Assembly: GCA_910578115.1 (NCBI GenBank) | Contig: CAJTPO010000001.1 | Location: 117,852-181,851, forward strand | Source: an uncultured Lachnospiraceae bacterium | GTDB taxonomy: Bacteria > Bacillota > Clostridia > Lachnospirales > Lachnospiraceae | Reading direction: 5' to 3' | Length of the DNA: 64,000 bases | Part shown: positions 24,918 to 33,657 of the stretch, piece after piece | Layout: each line of letters begins with the position of its first letter | How positions within the stretch are numbered: position 1 is the first letter of the stretch | Position numbers and translations under genes: made by a program | The notes under the pieces: generated by a model | The model's input: only the letters and a program-made list of their open reading frames with translations | Database searches by the model: none | Told to the model about the DNA's origin: nothing

Positions 24918-25030
24918 GATTGAAAATTAAAATTTTCAATCGCGGGATTTGTGTCTGCGCGTTGCCTGCCACAAACTCGCTTAATGCGACGTCTCAACAT
25001 AGTTGAAACAAAAGCAGCGCAGAAATGGAG
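24918..25030 (+). repeat. Dispersed hairpin repeat, copy B, inside the spoIIIA operon
   Basis: Closely matches 2343-2454. It starts with a palindrome (ATTGAAAATT / AATTTTCAAT), then TTTGTG..GCCACAAACTCG, a small TCGC..GCGA stem, a GTCTCAAC..GTTGAAAC-like stem, and ends GCAGCGCAGAAATGGAG, the ribosome binding site of spoIIIAF. GCCACAAACTCG recurs exactly at 48623-48634. Confidence 0.8.
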
Positions 25031-25036
25031 AAAACT

Positions 25037-25744
25037 GTGATAGAAAACATCAAGAGAATAGGTTTGTTCATGATCGTAGCGCAGACGTTTATACATTTTG
25101 CCGCCGGAAGGCAGTATGAAAAGTATATGAAAATAATTGCAGGCGTTATAGTATTGTTGTTGTTTGCACAGCCGTTTGCTTCCCGGGACATGGATTTCAT
25201 ACAGCAGTGGCAGCTGGAAATGAATCGGCTGACAGAGCAGATCGAACAACAGAACAATGCATGGAAACAAAGTATGCCGGATATGGATCCAGGGACGGAA
25301 AGTGATATTATAAGACGCCTGGAGGGAGAGATAAAGACGAAATTAAACAGAGAAGTGCACTTGGAAAACTGTCTGATAACGGACGTAGTGATCAAATGGG
25401 AGAACGGTGATGCGTCCGGTGTCCGGGATGAGTGGGAGAAGACTGTCGGAAGTGTCGAAGTAACACTTCGCCGGATGGCACAGGAGGATACGGAGTTTGG
25501 GAAAGGAAGTGATGCGGATTCTGTTTTTATAGAAAGGATACAGGTGGATGTGCTGCCGGAGAAAGAGGGAGACAAAGATGCGACGGGGGCTCAGGGAGGG
25601 GAAATGCATCTGAAAGACGACCGGTCGGGAAATATGCACGGGACATACCAGGAGAGAGAGACGGGAGAATATCGCAGGATGATTGCGGAAGTTCTGGGAA
25701 TAGAGGTGGAACAGGTGGAGGTGATCTATGGTGGAGGAAGGTAA
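25037..25744 (+). CDS. spoIIIAF: Stage III sporulation protein AF
   Basis: About 235 residues: two N-terminal membrane helices (GLFMIVAQTFIHFAAG and IIAGVIVLLLFAQPF), then a soluble alpha/beta domain with the usual end AEVLGIEVEQVEVIYGG. The start is GTG at 25037, six bases after GGAG (25027-25030); ATG 25025 would contain the ribosome binding site. The spacing mimics the TTG start at 2461 behind the other copy of the same repeat. Confidence 0.88.
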   Translation: MIENIKRIGLFMIVAQTFIHFAAGRQYEKYMKIIAGVIVLLLFAQPFASRDMDFIQQWQLEMNRLTEQIEQQNNAWKQSMPDMDPGTESDIIRRLEGEIKTKLNREVHLENCLITDVVIKWENGDASGVRDEWEKTVGSVEVTLRRMAQEDTEFGKGSDADSVFIERIQVDVLPEKEGDKDATGAQGGEMHLKDDRSGNMHGTYQERETGEYRRMIAEVLGIEVEQVEVIYGGGR

Positions 25745-25751
25745 TAAAATA

Positions 25752-26342
25752 ATGCAGAAACTGACAGCGGGCAGGAAACTGCAGAAAGACCAGTGCCTGA
25801 TCATTGTTCTGGTTGGTATTTTACTCTGTGTTATCGCAATTCCGACTAATAAAAAAGAGTCAGAGTCCAATTTATCGAACATAAAAGATGATATAGTGGA
25901 TGATCATATGGCATCAGAAAGTATGGATATACCGGTTGATTATGTGGGATGCTGGGAGGATAAGCTGGAAGACGCGCTCAGGTACGTGGAGGGGGTCGGT
26001 AAGGTCAGGGTGCTTATTACGCTGCATAATTCCGAACAGAAGGTCGTAGAGAAGGATGGGCCGGAAGAACATTCGGAGACGACTGAGACGGATGCTGCGG
26101 GCGGGAGCAGGACGATAGGAGACAGCCGGACCGAGAAGAGTACGATCTATACAGCGGATGGCCGGGGTGGGAACGTACCTTATGTGGTCATGACGATACC
26201 GCCCGCCGTAGAGGGAGTTGTGGTGATTGCACAGATGGCGGACAGGGAGAACATACGGGAAAATATTATTGAGGCAATTCAGGTATTATTTGATATTGAA
26301 GCGAATAAGATAAAAATAGTAAAGATGAAAAATAATCAGTGA
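25752..26342 (+). CDS. spoIIIAG: Stage III sporulation protein AG
   Basis: About 196 residues. One N-terminal membrane helix (LIIVLVGILLCVIAIP) precedes an intermembrane-space domain of the ring-building (EscJ/PrgK-like) type, with the conserved YVEGVGKVRVLITL and VVIAQMADRENIRENIIEAIQVLF. SpoIIIAG forms the large ring of the feeding tube. Start at ATG 25752 behind GGAGGAAGG; ATG 25728 overlaps it and the end of spoIIIAF. Confidence 0.92.
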   Translation: MQKLTAGRKLQKDQCLIIVLVGILLCVIAIPTNKKESESNLSNIKDDIVDDHMASESMDIPVDYVGCWEDKLEDALRYVEGVGKVRVLITLHNSEQKVVEKDGPEEHSETTETDAAGGSRTIGDSRTEKSTIYTADGRGGNVPYVVMTIPPAVEGVVVIAQMADRENIRENIIEAIQVLFDIEANKIKIVKMKNNQ

Positions 26343-26355
26343 AGGGGAGAAAGAA

Positions 26356-27069
26356 GTGAAGAATATGATCAAGAAGAACCAGATGATGATTACGGCACTT
26401 GCGATCATGATTGCTGTAGCAGGATACCTGAATTTTGCAGGTACGAAAGTAACGGATGAAGATCTCATGACAGTGAACGGTGAGATTGCAACAGACGACC
26501 TGGGTAATCTGGCAAAGAATCAGGAAGAGGATGAACTTGCCAGCCTGACAGATTTATCGGAAGAGGATTTGGAGCAGGCATCAGGCGATATTGAGAGTCT
26601 TGACAGTGATGTGACCATGGCAGTAAACGGAGGAATTGACGAAGAGCTGGCGGAAGCTCTGGCGGAGGAACAGTTGGAGGAAGTGCCGGGCGAGGCGGTG
26701 TTTACTTCAGGTACTGTCTCCGAAATGTCAGGCGCCAAAATGCAGAAAGAACAGACCAGAGCGCAGAATAAGGAGACGCTGCTGGAGATCATTAACAATG
26801 CCAATATCAGTGACACACAGAAACAGGAAGCCGTAAACAGTATGATTTCCATGACGGATATTGCGGAAAAGGAGACGGCTGCCGAGATTCTGTTGGAGGC
26901 AAAGGGATTTGCAGACGCCATCGTCAGTATAGACGGCGACAGTGTGGATGTGGTAGTTAACACGGAAGAACTGACAGAAGCGCAGAGGGCGCAGATCGAG
27001 GATATTGTGATCCGCAAGACAGGGGTCGGGGCGGAATCGATTGTCATCAGTACAGTTAATGCAAATTAA
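26356..27069 (+). CDS. spoIIIAH: Stage III sporulation protein AH
   Basis: 237 residues. N-terminal membrane helix (MMITALAIMIAVAGYLNF), a long acidic spacer (about 35-115), then the ring-building domain (about 120-237, KETLLEIINNANISDTQKQEAVNSM onward) that contacts forespore SpoIIQ. GTG start at 26356, six bases after AGGGGAG. The acidic spacer is typical of clostridial members. Last gene of the operon. Confidence 0.93.
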   Translation: MKNMIKKNQMMITALAIMIAVAGYLNFAGTKVTDEDLMTVNGEIATDDLGNLAKNQEEDELASLTDLSEEDLEQASGDIESLDSDVTMAVNGGIDEELAEALAEEQLEEVPGEAVFTSGTVSEMSGAKMQKEQTRAQNKETLLEIINNANISDTQKQEAVNSMISMTDIAEKETAAEILLEAKGFADAIVSIDGDSVDVVVNTEELTEAQRAQIEDIVIRKTGVGAESIVISTVNAN

Positions 27070-27296
27070 GTGCATAACAGAGAGTTTTATGATAGAATAT
27101 ATCCGTATGGCATTTTGCGGCGGAAATCATATCATATCAAAGCAGCCGCTGTCCACTGAGCAACAGGAATCTTTCCGGAAGCAGCCGGAGATATCTGGAG
27201 TAACAGTGGGCAGGGAGGGCTGTATATCAGATCGATCTTATAATCATGCCGGAGTTTGCCGGATATTTAAGTTATAGAAGCTGGAGGATAAATTAC

Positions 27297-28889
27297 GTGG
27301 GCAATTACGCGGAGGAGATTAACAAAAGAAGGACTTTTGCGATCATATCGCATCCGGATGCAGGTAAGACAACCCTGACGGAGAAATTCCTGCTGTATGG
27401 CGGAGCGATCAACCTGGCGGGCAGTGTAAAGGGAAAAGCGACTGCAAGACATGCGGTTTCCGACTGGATGGAGATCGAGAAGGAGAGAGGAATCTCGGTT
27501 ACGTCGTCGGTACTGCAGTTTGCGTATGGCGGATTTTGCATCAATATTCTGGATACGCCGGGCCATCAGGACTTTTCGGAGGATACGTACAGAACATTGA
27601 TGGCGGCGGATTCTGCGGTTATGGTCATTGACGCATCCAAAGGAGTGGAGGCACAGACGCGCAAGCTTTTCAAGGTATGTGTCATGCGTCACATTCCGAT
27701 CTTTACTTTTATCAATAAGATGGACAGAGATGCCAACGATACATTTGAACTGCTTGATGAGATTGAGAAAGAACTGGGGATCGCCACCTGTCCCATTAAC
27801 TGGCCGATAGGATCGGGCAAAGGATTTAAGGGAGTTTACGAGCGTGCGAGCCGAAGCGTTATTACTTACGCGGATACGGAGAAGGGTACGAAAGAGGGAC
27901 ATGCTACCCGGATACCGATCGAGGAGGAAACGGTTCTGACGGAGCAGATCGGAGCAGAGAAGAAAGCACAGCTTATGGAGGAGATAGAGCTGTTAGACGG
28001 GGCCAGTGCGGAATATGATCTGGAACAGATTCAGGCGGGGGAATTAACACCGGTCTTCTTCGGGTCGGCGCTTACAAATTTTGGTGTAGAGATTTTCCTG
28101 CAGCATTTTCTGAAAATGACGACCACACCCCTTCCACGCAGGGCGGATATTGGACTGATCGATCCGGTTTTGCATGATTTCTCCGCTTTTGTTTTTAAGA
28201 TTCAGGCCAACATGAATAAAGCGCACAGAGACAGGGTAGCCTTTATGCGTATCTGCTCCGGAAGATTTGATGCGAACGCGGAAGTAAAGCATGTGCAGGG
28301 CGGTAAGGTCATGCGCCTGTCGCAGCCGCAGCAGATCATGGCGGATGAGCGTAAGATTTTAAGCGAAGCGTATGCCGGAGATATCATCGGTGTTTTTGAT
28401 CCCGGGATTTTCTCGATCGGAGATACGATCTGTATGCCGAAAGAGCAGTTCGCATTTGAGGGAATTCCTACTTTTGCGCCGGAGCATTTTGTGAGAGTGC
28501 GGCAGCTGGATACGATGAAAAGGAAACAATTTGTGAAAGGCATTACGCAGATCGCGCAGGAAGGAGCCATCCAGATTTTCCAGGAATTCAATACAGGTAT
28601 GGAAGAGATCATCGTGGGTGTGGTAGGCGTGCTGCAGTTTGATGTCCTGAAATACCGCCTGGAGAATGAATATAATGTAGAGATCAGACTGGAAAATCTT
28701 CCTTACGAGCATATCCGCTGGATTGAGAATAAAGAGATCGATTTGGATAAGCTGACGGGAACTTCGGATATGAAGAAGATCAGGGATCTGAAGGGGAATC
28801 CGCTTCTGCTGTTTGTGAATCAGTGGAGCGTTGGTATGACGCTGGATCGGAATGAGGGCCTGATCCTGTCGGAATTCGGACGGAATTGA
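27297..28889 (+). CDS. prfC: Peptide chain release factor 3
   Basis: Translational GTPase that recycles class I release factors from the ribosome. 530 residues with G1 SHPDAGKTT, G2 region RGISVTSSV, G3 DTPGHQDF and G4 NKMD, followed by the RF3-specific C-terminal domains (EFNTGMEEIIVGVVGVLQFDVL). Length equals the usual RF3. Start GTG 27297, eight bases after GGAGGA; the frame opens to 27246 without a ribosome binding site. It is not obviously co-transcribed with spoIIIA (227-bp gap). Confidence 0.95.
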   Translation: MGNYAEEINKRRTFAIISHPDAGKTTLTEKFLLYGGAINLAGSVKGKATARHAVSDWMEIEKERGISVTSSVLQFAYGGFCINILDTPGHQDFSEDTYRTLMAADSAVMVIDASKGVEAQTRKLFKVCVMRHIPIFTFINKMDRDANDTFELLDEIEKELGIATCPINWPIGSGKGFKGVYERASRSVITYADTEKGTKEGHATRIPIEEETVLTEQIGAEKKAQLMEEIELLDGASAEYDLEQIQAGELTPVFFGSALTNFGVEIFLQHFLKMTTTPLPRRADIGLIDPVLHDFSAFVFKIQANMNKAHRDRVAFMRICSGRFDANAEVKHVQGGKVMRLSQPQQIMADERKILSEAYAGDIIGVFDPGIFSIGDTICMPKEQFAFEGIPTFAPEHFVRVRQLDTMKRKQFVKGITQIAQEGAIQIFQEFNTGMEEIIVGVVGVLQFDVLKYRLENEYNVEIRLENLPYEHIRWIENKEIDLDKLTGTSDMKKIRDLKGNPLLLFVNQWSVGMTLDRNEGLILSEFGRN

Positions 28890-29008
28890 GATCGGAGTTG
28901 GAATGATCTGGTCGTTATGCATGGATCCGGAGTACGTATCGGCTGCATGTTCCATGAAAACATGGTGTACTGGGCAGTGTACCGCAGAATGAGAGAGAGG
29001 GTATGCAT

Positions 29009-30184
29009 ATGAAAAAAACAGGCTTATTAATGATTGGTATGTTAGTTGTCACGGGATGTTTGACTTATGCATGGCGGATACTGCCTCGTCAGGAAAGTGA
29101 TCTGTATATTCAGGAAAATGTCGGTGCGATGCAGGAAGAACCGGAACCGGCCGAGCAGGTTGTTCAGCGGGAGAGTGAGACGGGATACGCATACAGCAGG
29201 CTGTCCGGAGAAAAACAGGAACTGTATCTGGAGATTCGAGATGCCCTGGTGAATTTTGAGGAAGACGTCAGACTGTCGAGCTGTGATAAGACGGAGATTT
29301 CTGATGTTTTCCAGTGTGTCCTGAATGACCACCCGGAAATTTTCTACGTGGAGGGGTATACGTATACAGAGTATACTCTGGGAGATATCCTGAAGAAGAT
29401 CACATTTACAGGTTCTTATCGTTTTAAACAGGAAGAGATAGCGGAAAAACAGGAATTGATAGATGAATATGTAGACCTCTGTCTGAGCGGAATGCCGGAG
29501 CATGCGGATGATTATACGAAAGTAAAGTATATTTATGAATATTTAATCCATCATACGGAATATGATGCGGCGGTAGGAGATAATCAGAATATATGCTCCG
29601 TGTTTATTGAAGGGAGATCGGTCTGTCAGGGATACGCGAAAGCGACACAGTATCTTTTGAATAAGGCAGGAGTCTTTGCTACGCTGGTGTTGGGACATGT
29701 AGTCGGCGGTGAGGGACATGCGTGGAATCTGGTGCGGATAGATGGGGAATACTACTATGTGGACACGACCTGGGGAGATGCTTCCTATCAGGCGGTGGGG
29801 GCTTCAACCGGTCATCCCGGGGAGAAAATTCCCACGATCAATTACGATTACCTGTGTGTGTCAACGGAGCAGATGAACCTGACGCATACGCTGGATAATG
29901 TTGTGGAACTGCCGGAGTGCAGTTCCATGGCAGCAAATTATTATGTGCGGGAAGGCTTCTATTTCACGGAGTGGAGTGATGAACAGGCAGAGAGAATATT
30001 CAGCGAGGAATATGAGAAAGGCAGTGCATATGTAACGCTTAAGTGTGAGAATGAGGACGTATACAGGAAGATGCAGGATGCATTGATTGAACGGCAGGAA
30101 GTTTTTCGCTATCTGGATTGTCCGGAAGGGATCGTTTCTTATTCAGACAACGAGAAACAGTACAGTATGAGTTTCTGGCTTTAG
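29009..30184 (+). CDS. Transglutaminase-like lipoprotein
   Basis: 391 residues. The N-terminus KKTGLLMIGMLVVTGC carries a lipobox (VVTGC), so the protein is probably anchored on the outer membrane face. The middle is a transglutaminase-like cysteine-protease fold with complete triad: Cys in GRSVCQGYAKA, His in EGHAWNLVRI and Asp in YYVDTTWGD. The final 80 residues are an uncharacterised domain. Start at ATG 29009, eight bases after GAGAGAGG; ATG 29003 is too close. Its role (peptidoglycan or protein processing) is not known. Confidence 0.82.
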   Translation: MKKTGLLMIGMLVVTGCLTYAWRILPRQESDLYIQENVGAMQEEPEPAEQVVQRESETGYAYSRLSGEKQELYLEIRDALVNFEEDVRLSSCDKTEISDVFQCVLNDHPEIFYVEGYTYTEYTLGDILKKITFTGSYRFKQEEIAEKQELIDEYVDLCLSGMPEHADDYTKVKYIYEYLIHHTEYDAAVGDNQNICSVFIEGRSVCQGYAKATQYLLNKAGVFATLVLGHVVGGEGHAWNLVRIDGEYYYVDTTWGDASYQAVGASTGHPGEKIPTINYDYLCVSTEQMNLTHTLDNVVELPECSSMAANYYVREGFYFTEWSDEQAERIFSEEYEKGSAYVTLKCENEDVYRKMQDALIERQEVFRYLDCPEGIVSYSDNEKQYSMSFWL

Positions 30185-30214
30185 AAGACAGGGGGAACAT
30201 TTTCAAACACACTC

Positions 30215-30243
30215 TAGGCAAAAATGATAAAATTTGGTATACT
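30215..30243 (+). promoter_or_regulatory. Possible promoter of the asp23-nusB segment
   Basis: TAGGCA (30215-30220) and TATACT (30238-30243) are 17 bp apart, about 58 bp before the asp23 start. Confidence 0.5.
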
Positions 30244-30300
30244 TATTACCTGGGTTATTGTAATTATGGGATATTGTAGGAATGGAAATGGGAGATGAAT

Positions 30301-30687
30301 ATGGAGCAGGAATTATCTAAGAATACTTATGTATTACAGGAAGATGAGAAAATTGGAACGGTAAAGATTGCAGACGATGTAGTTGCCATGATCGCGGCGC
30401 TTGCAGCGACAGAAGTGGAAGGCATTGCCGCCATGAATGGTAATATGGCAAATGAGCTTTTGAGCAGAGTCGGTGTAAAGGGACTCGCCAAAGGGGCCAG
30501 GGTTGAGATATTTAATAAGAAGGTTAAGGTAGAGCTGGCTATTGTCATGGAGTACGGTTTTAATATTCCGGCCACCTGCCAGAGAGCCCAGAGCAAAGTA
30601 AAGAACGCGATTGAAAATATGACAGGACTGGAAGTGACAGACGTCAATATCCGGATCGCAGGAATCAATGTTTCAAAAGAGAAATAA
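30301..30687 (+). CDS. Asp23/Gls24 family envelope stress protein
   Basis: 128 residues matching the Asp23 fold: GTVKIADDVVAMIAALAATEVEGIAAM at the start and VNIRIAGINV at the end. Proteins of this family sit at the cytoplasmic membrane and respond to envelope stress. The position directly upstream of nusB is conserved in Firmicutes. ATG 30301 is preferred to 30295 because GGGAG ends at 30294. Confidence 0.92.
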   Translation: MEQELSKNTYVLQEDEKIGTVKIADDVVAMIAALAATEVEGIAAMNGNMANELLSRVGVKGLAKGARVEIFNKKVKVELAIVMEYGFNIPATCQRAQSKVKNAIENMTGLEVTDVNIRIAGINVSKEK

Positions 30688-30729
30688 GACACGAGGCGTT
30701 TGTGTCGTAGCAGATATAGGGGTGCAGGT

Positions 30730-31125
30730 ATGAGCAGAAGAGAGCTGCGGGAACAGATTTTTAAGCTGCTGTTCCGTGTAGAATTTAATGAATTTGAAGA
30801 TATGCCGGAGCAGGAAGAGCTTTTCTTTGAACAGGAGGATGCTGCGCAGGGAGAAGATGCTGATTATATTTCCAGGAAATATAATGAAATCTGCCAGAAA
30901 CTCACCGAACTGGATGCAATGCTGAACGAAAAAGCAAAAGGGTGGAATACCGGTCGAATGAGCAAAGTGGATCTGACGATCTTAAGGCTGGCGGTCTATG
31001 AGATTAAATATGATGATTCGGTGCCGGCCAGTGTTGCGATCAACGAGGCGGTAGAGCTTGCCAAGAAGTTTGGCCAGGATGCATCGTCAGGTTTTGTCAA
31101 TGGAATTTTGGCGAAGTTTGTATAG
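30730..31125 (+). CDS. nusB: Transcription antitermination factor NusB
   Basis: 131-residue all-helical RNA-binding protein that works with NusE/S10 in rRNA antitermination. It starts MSRRELREQIFKLLFRVEFNE and ends with the conserved SVPASVAINEAVELAKKFGQDASSGFVNGIL. ATG 30730 chosen over the frame opening at 30700, which lacks family similarity. Starts the nusB-xseA-xseB-ispA-dxs-tlyA-nadK-argR-recN series. Confidence 0.95.
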   Translation: MSRRELREQIFKLLFRVEFNEFEDMPEQEELFFEQEDAAQGEDADYISRKYNEICQKLTELDAMLNEKAKGWNTGRMSKVDLTILRLAVYEIKYDDSVPASVAINEAVELAKKFGQDASSGFVNGILAKFV

Positions 31126-31145
31126 AACGGTAACAGTTTGGCCCA

Positions 31146-31190
31146 GGACTTTGCACTTGATGTCAATGGATTTTACTTTCGACAAAGTTC
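31146..31190 (+). promoter_or_regulatory. Imperfect inverted repeat between nusB and xseA
   Basis: GGACTTTG (31146-31153) can pair with CAAAGTTC (31183-31190) with one G-T pair and a 29-nt loop. The arms resemble the tighter hairpin at 7467-7488. Confidence 0.4.
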
Positions 31191-31227
31191 GTGAGAAAGT
31201 GTAGCAGCAATGCTGTCAGGAATCAAT

Positions 31228-32439
31228 ATGCAGAATGTATATACAGTTGCACAGATTAATTCTTATATAAAGAATATGTTCATGCAGGATTATATGTTGC
31301 AGTCGATTATGGTGAAAGGTGAGGTAAGTAACTGCAAATATCATTCTTCTGGACATATTTATTTTACATTAAAGGATGCAAAAGGGACGATAGCGTGCGT
31401 TATGTTTGCGTCTAACCGCGGTGGCCTGACCTTTAGGATGTCGGAGGGACAGCAGGTTGTCGTAAGCGGCAGTGTGGATGTCTATGAGCGGGACGGCAAG
31501 TATCAGCTGTATGCCAGAGCGATACAGCTTGACGGTGCGGGTGCACTCTATGAGAAATATGAAAAGCTGAAAAGGGAACTGGAAGAGCGGGGAATGTTTG
31601 CGGCGCAGTACAAGCAGCCAATTCCAGGATATATCCGCAGGCTGGGGGTGGTGACTGCGGCTACGGGAGCGGCTGTCAGAGATATCATTAACATAGCGGG
31701 ACGGAGAAATCCCTATGTGCAGATAATTCTGTATCCTGCGATCGTACAGGGAGAAGCAGCACCGGCCAGCATTGTAAATGGTATTCATGCTATGGAAAGG
31801 ATGAATGTAGACACCATGATCGTCGGCAGAGGCGGCGGATCCATAGAGGATCTTTGGGCGTTTAACGAGGAAGTGGTGGCACAGGCGATCTTTGACTGTC
31901 CGATTCCCATTATTTCAGCAGTGGGACATGAGACAGACACCACGATTGCTGATTTTGTGGCCGATCTGCGGGCTCCTACGCCGTCGGCGGCTGCAGAGCT
32001 TGCGGTTTATGATATTGAACAGCTGGAGGACAGGCTTTCAGAGTATGCTTATACAATGCAGCATATGTGCAGACGGACAGTTAGATATTACAGGCAGGTG
32101 GTAGAACAGTACAGTGTGAGACTGCGCTATCTGAGTCCGCTGAATACCATCCGAAACAGGCGAACGCAGGCGTTGTCGCTGGAAGAGCGGCTGCAGAATC
32201 TGATGGAGAAGCGGCTTCGGGACAGCAGACACAGAATGGCGATTTATGTAGAGCAGATGAAAGGATTATCGCCGCTGGATAAATTGAACCAGGGGTATGC
32301 CTATGCCGCCGATGAGCATGGGAAGACGCTCACATCGATTGAACAGGTTTCAGTCGGCGACGCGATGACAGTTTACGTGAAAGATGGCAGACTTCTGGCA
32401 CAGGTTACTGATAAATGGCAGAAAGAAGAAGTTCATTGA
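31228..32439 (+). CDS. xseA: Exodeoxyribonuclease VII large subunit
   Basis: 403 residues: N-terminal OB fold (VKGEVSNCKYHSSGHIYFTLKD), the catalytic region with GRGGGSIEDLWAFNEE and SAVGHETDTTIADFVADLRAPTPSAAAE, then helical C-terminus. It degrades single-stranded DNA in repair together with XseB. Start at ATG 31228 (MQNVYT) or 31210; neither has a strong ribosome binding site. Followed directly by xseB. Confidence 0.94.
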   Translation: MQNVYTVAQINSYIKNMFMQDYMLQSIMVKGEVSNCKYHSSGHIYFTLKDAKGTIACVMFASNRGGLTFRMSEGQQVVVSGSVDVYERDGKYQLYARAIQLDGAGALYEKYEKLKRELEERGMFAAQYKQPIPGYIRRLGVVTAATGAAVRDIINIAGRRNPYVQIILYPAIVQGEAAPASIVNGIHAMERMNVDTMIVGRGGGSIEDLWAFNEEVVAQAIFDCPIPIISAVGHETDTTIADFVADLRAPTPSAAAELAVYDIEQLEDRLSEYAYTMQHMCRRTVRYYRQVVEQYSVRLRYLSPLNTIRNRRTQALSLEERLQNLMEKRLRDSRHRMAIYVEQMKGLSPLDKLNQGYAYAADEHGKTLTSIEQVSVGDAMTVYVKDGRLLAQVTDKWQKEEVH

Positions 32440-32445
32440 GGAATA

Positions 32446-32706
32446 TTGAAAGTGGGAATAAGCAAGACTATGAAGGATGAAGAGCAGAAAAAAGAGCAGG
32501 ATGAACAGGAACTTTCCCTGGAAGAAGCGTTTGTACAGATAGAAGAAGTGATCGCACATCTCGAGACAGAGGAGATAACGCTGGAGGAGTCATTTCAGGA
32601 ATATAACAGGGGGATGCAGCTGTTACAGCACTGTAATAACGCGATTGACAGAGTGGAGAAGAAAGTACTTCAGATTAATGAGAGTGGTGGATTGGATGAA
32701 TTTTGA
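32446..32706 (+). CDS. xseB: Exodeoxyribonuclease VII small subunit
   Basis: Small helical subunit, 78-86 residues depending on start: TTG 32446, GTG 32452 (best spaced from GAGGA at 32438-32442) or ATG 32470. The core LSLEEAFVQIEEVIAHLETEEITLEESFQEYNRGMQLL is characteristic. Its end overlaps ispA by 11 bases. Confidence 0.92.
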   Translation: MKVGISKTMKDEEQKKEQDEQELSLEEAFVQIEEVIAHLETEEITLEESFQEYNRGMQLLQHCNNAIDRVEKKVLQINESGGLDEF

Positions 32707-33646
32707 GACAGAGTTAGAACAGAAAACAGCAAAGGTGGAAGCAGTCCTGCGGCGATATCTTCCTGCTGAGACGGGTTATCAGCGCAGGGTCGCGGAGGCA
32801 ATGAACTATTCGATCCAGGCAGGCGGTAAGCGGCTTCGACCGTTACTGATGGCAGAGAGCGCCGCTCTTTTTACAGATGTGTCTTTGATAAGCATGGAGG
32901 GGGATGCCACGGTGCAGGATGGCCTGGTGAATCGCGCGTTACCGTTATTTATGGCGGCATTGGAGATGATACATAACTATTCTCTGGTGCACGATGATCT
33001 TCCGGCAATGGATAATGACGAGTATCGCAGAGGGCGTAAGACCACACATGTAGTCTATGGCGAAGGCATGGCAGTTCTGGCGGGAGACGGCCTGCTCAAT
33101 TATGCTTTTGAGACTGCGGTCTGTGCTTTCGAGAAGGCGGAGACAGAAGCGGAGATTCGCAGGGTGGCGGCAGCGATGAAGATACTGGCCTGCCGGGCTG
33201 GAATTAACGGTATGATAGGCGGACAGTGTGCTGATCTGGAAGCGGAGAAACCGGGTGAGAATGTGACAGAGGAGATGCTTCTTTACATTCATGAGCACAA
33301 AACTGCGGCATTGATCCAGGCAGCCATGACAATTGGCGCTGTCTTAGCCGGAGCGGCGCAGGAAGAGATCGCTATGCTGGAGAAGTGTGCCTGCAATATC
33401 GGGGTGGCATTTCAGATTCAGGATGACATTCTGGATGTGACAGGTTCTCTGGAAATACTGGGGAAACAGGTGGGCAGTGATGAGAAGAATCATAAGCTTA
33501 CGTATGTTACCATGCATGGTCTGGACGAGTCGAAACGGCAGGTAGCAAAGTTGTCCGAAGAAGCTGTTGAAATTCTTGCTTCTTTTCCACGAAGGAATCT
33601 CTTTTTGGAAAAGTTGACAAAACAGTTGATCTACAGAGAGAAATAA
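32696..33646 (+). CDS. ispA: Farnesyl/geranyl diphosphate synthase
   Basis: Trans-prenyltransferase of 316 residues that condenses isopentenyl and dimethylallyl diphosphate. Both aspartate-rich motifs are present: DDLPAMDND (first) and QIQDDILD (second), plus AGGKRLRPLL near the start. ATG 32696 lies inside the end of xseB. It makes precursors for undecaprenyl-phosphate and quinones; dxs downstream supplies the same pathway. Confidence 0.93.
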   Translation: MNFETELEQKTAKVEAVLRRYLPAETGYQRRVAEAMNYSIQAGGKRLRPLLMAESAALFTDVSLISMEGDATVQDGLVNRALPLFMAALEMIHNYSLVHDDLPAMDNDEYRRGRKTTHVVYGEGMAVLAGDGLLNYAFETAVCAFEKAETEAEIRRVAAAMKILACRAGINGMIGGQCADLEAEKPGENVTEEMLLYIHEHKTAALIQAAMTIGAVLAGAAQEEIAMLEKCACNIGVAFQIQDDILDVTGSLEILGKQVGSDEKNHKLTYVTMHGLDESKRQVAKLSEEAVEILASFPRRNLFLEKLTKQLIYREK

Positions 33647-33657
33647 AGAGGTTGCAT

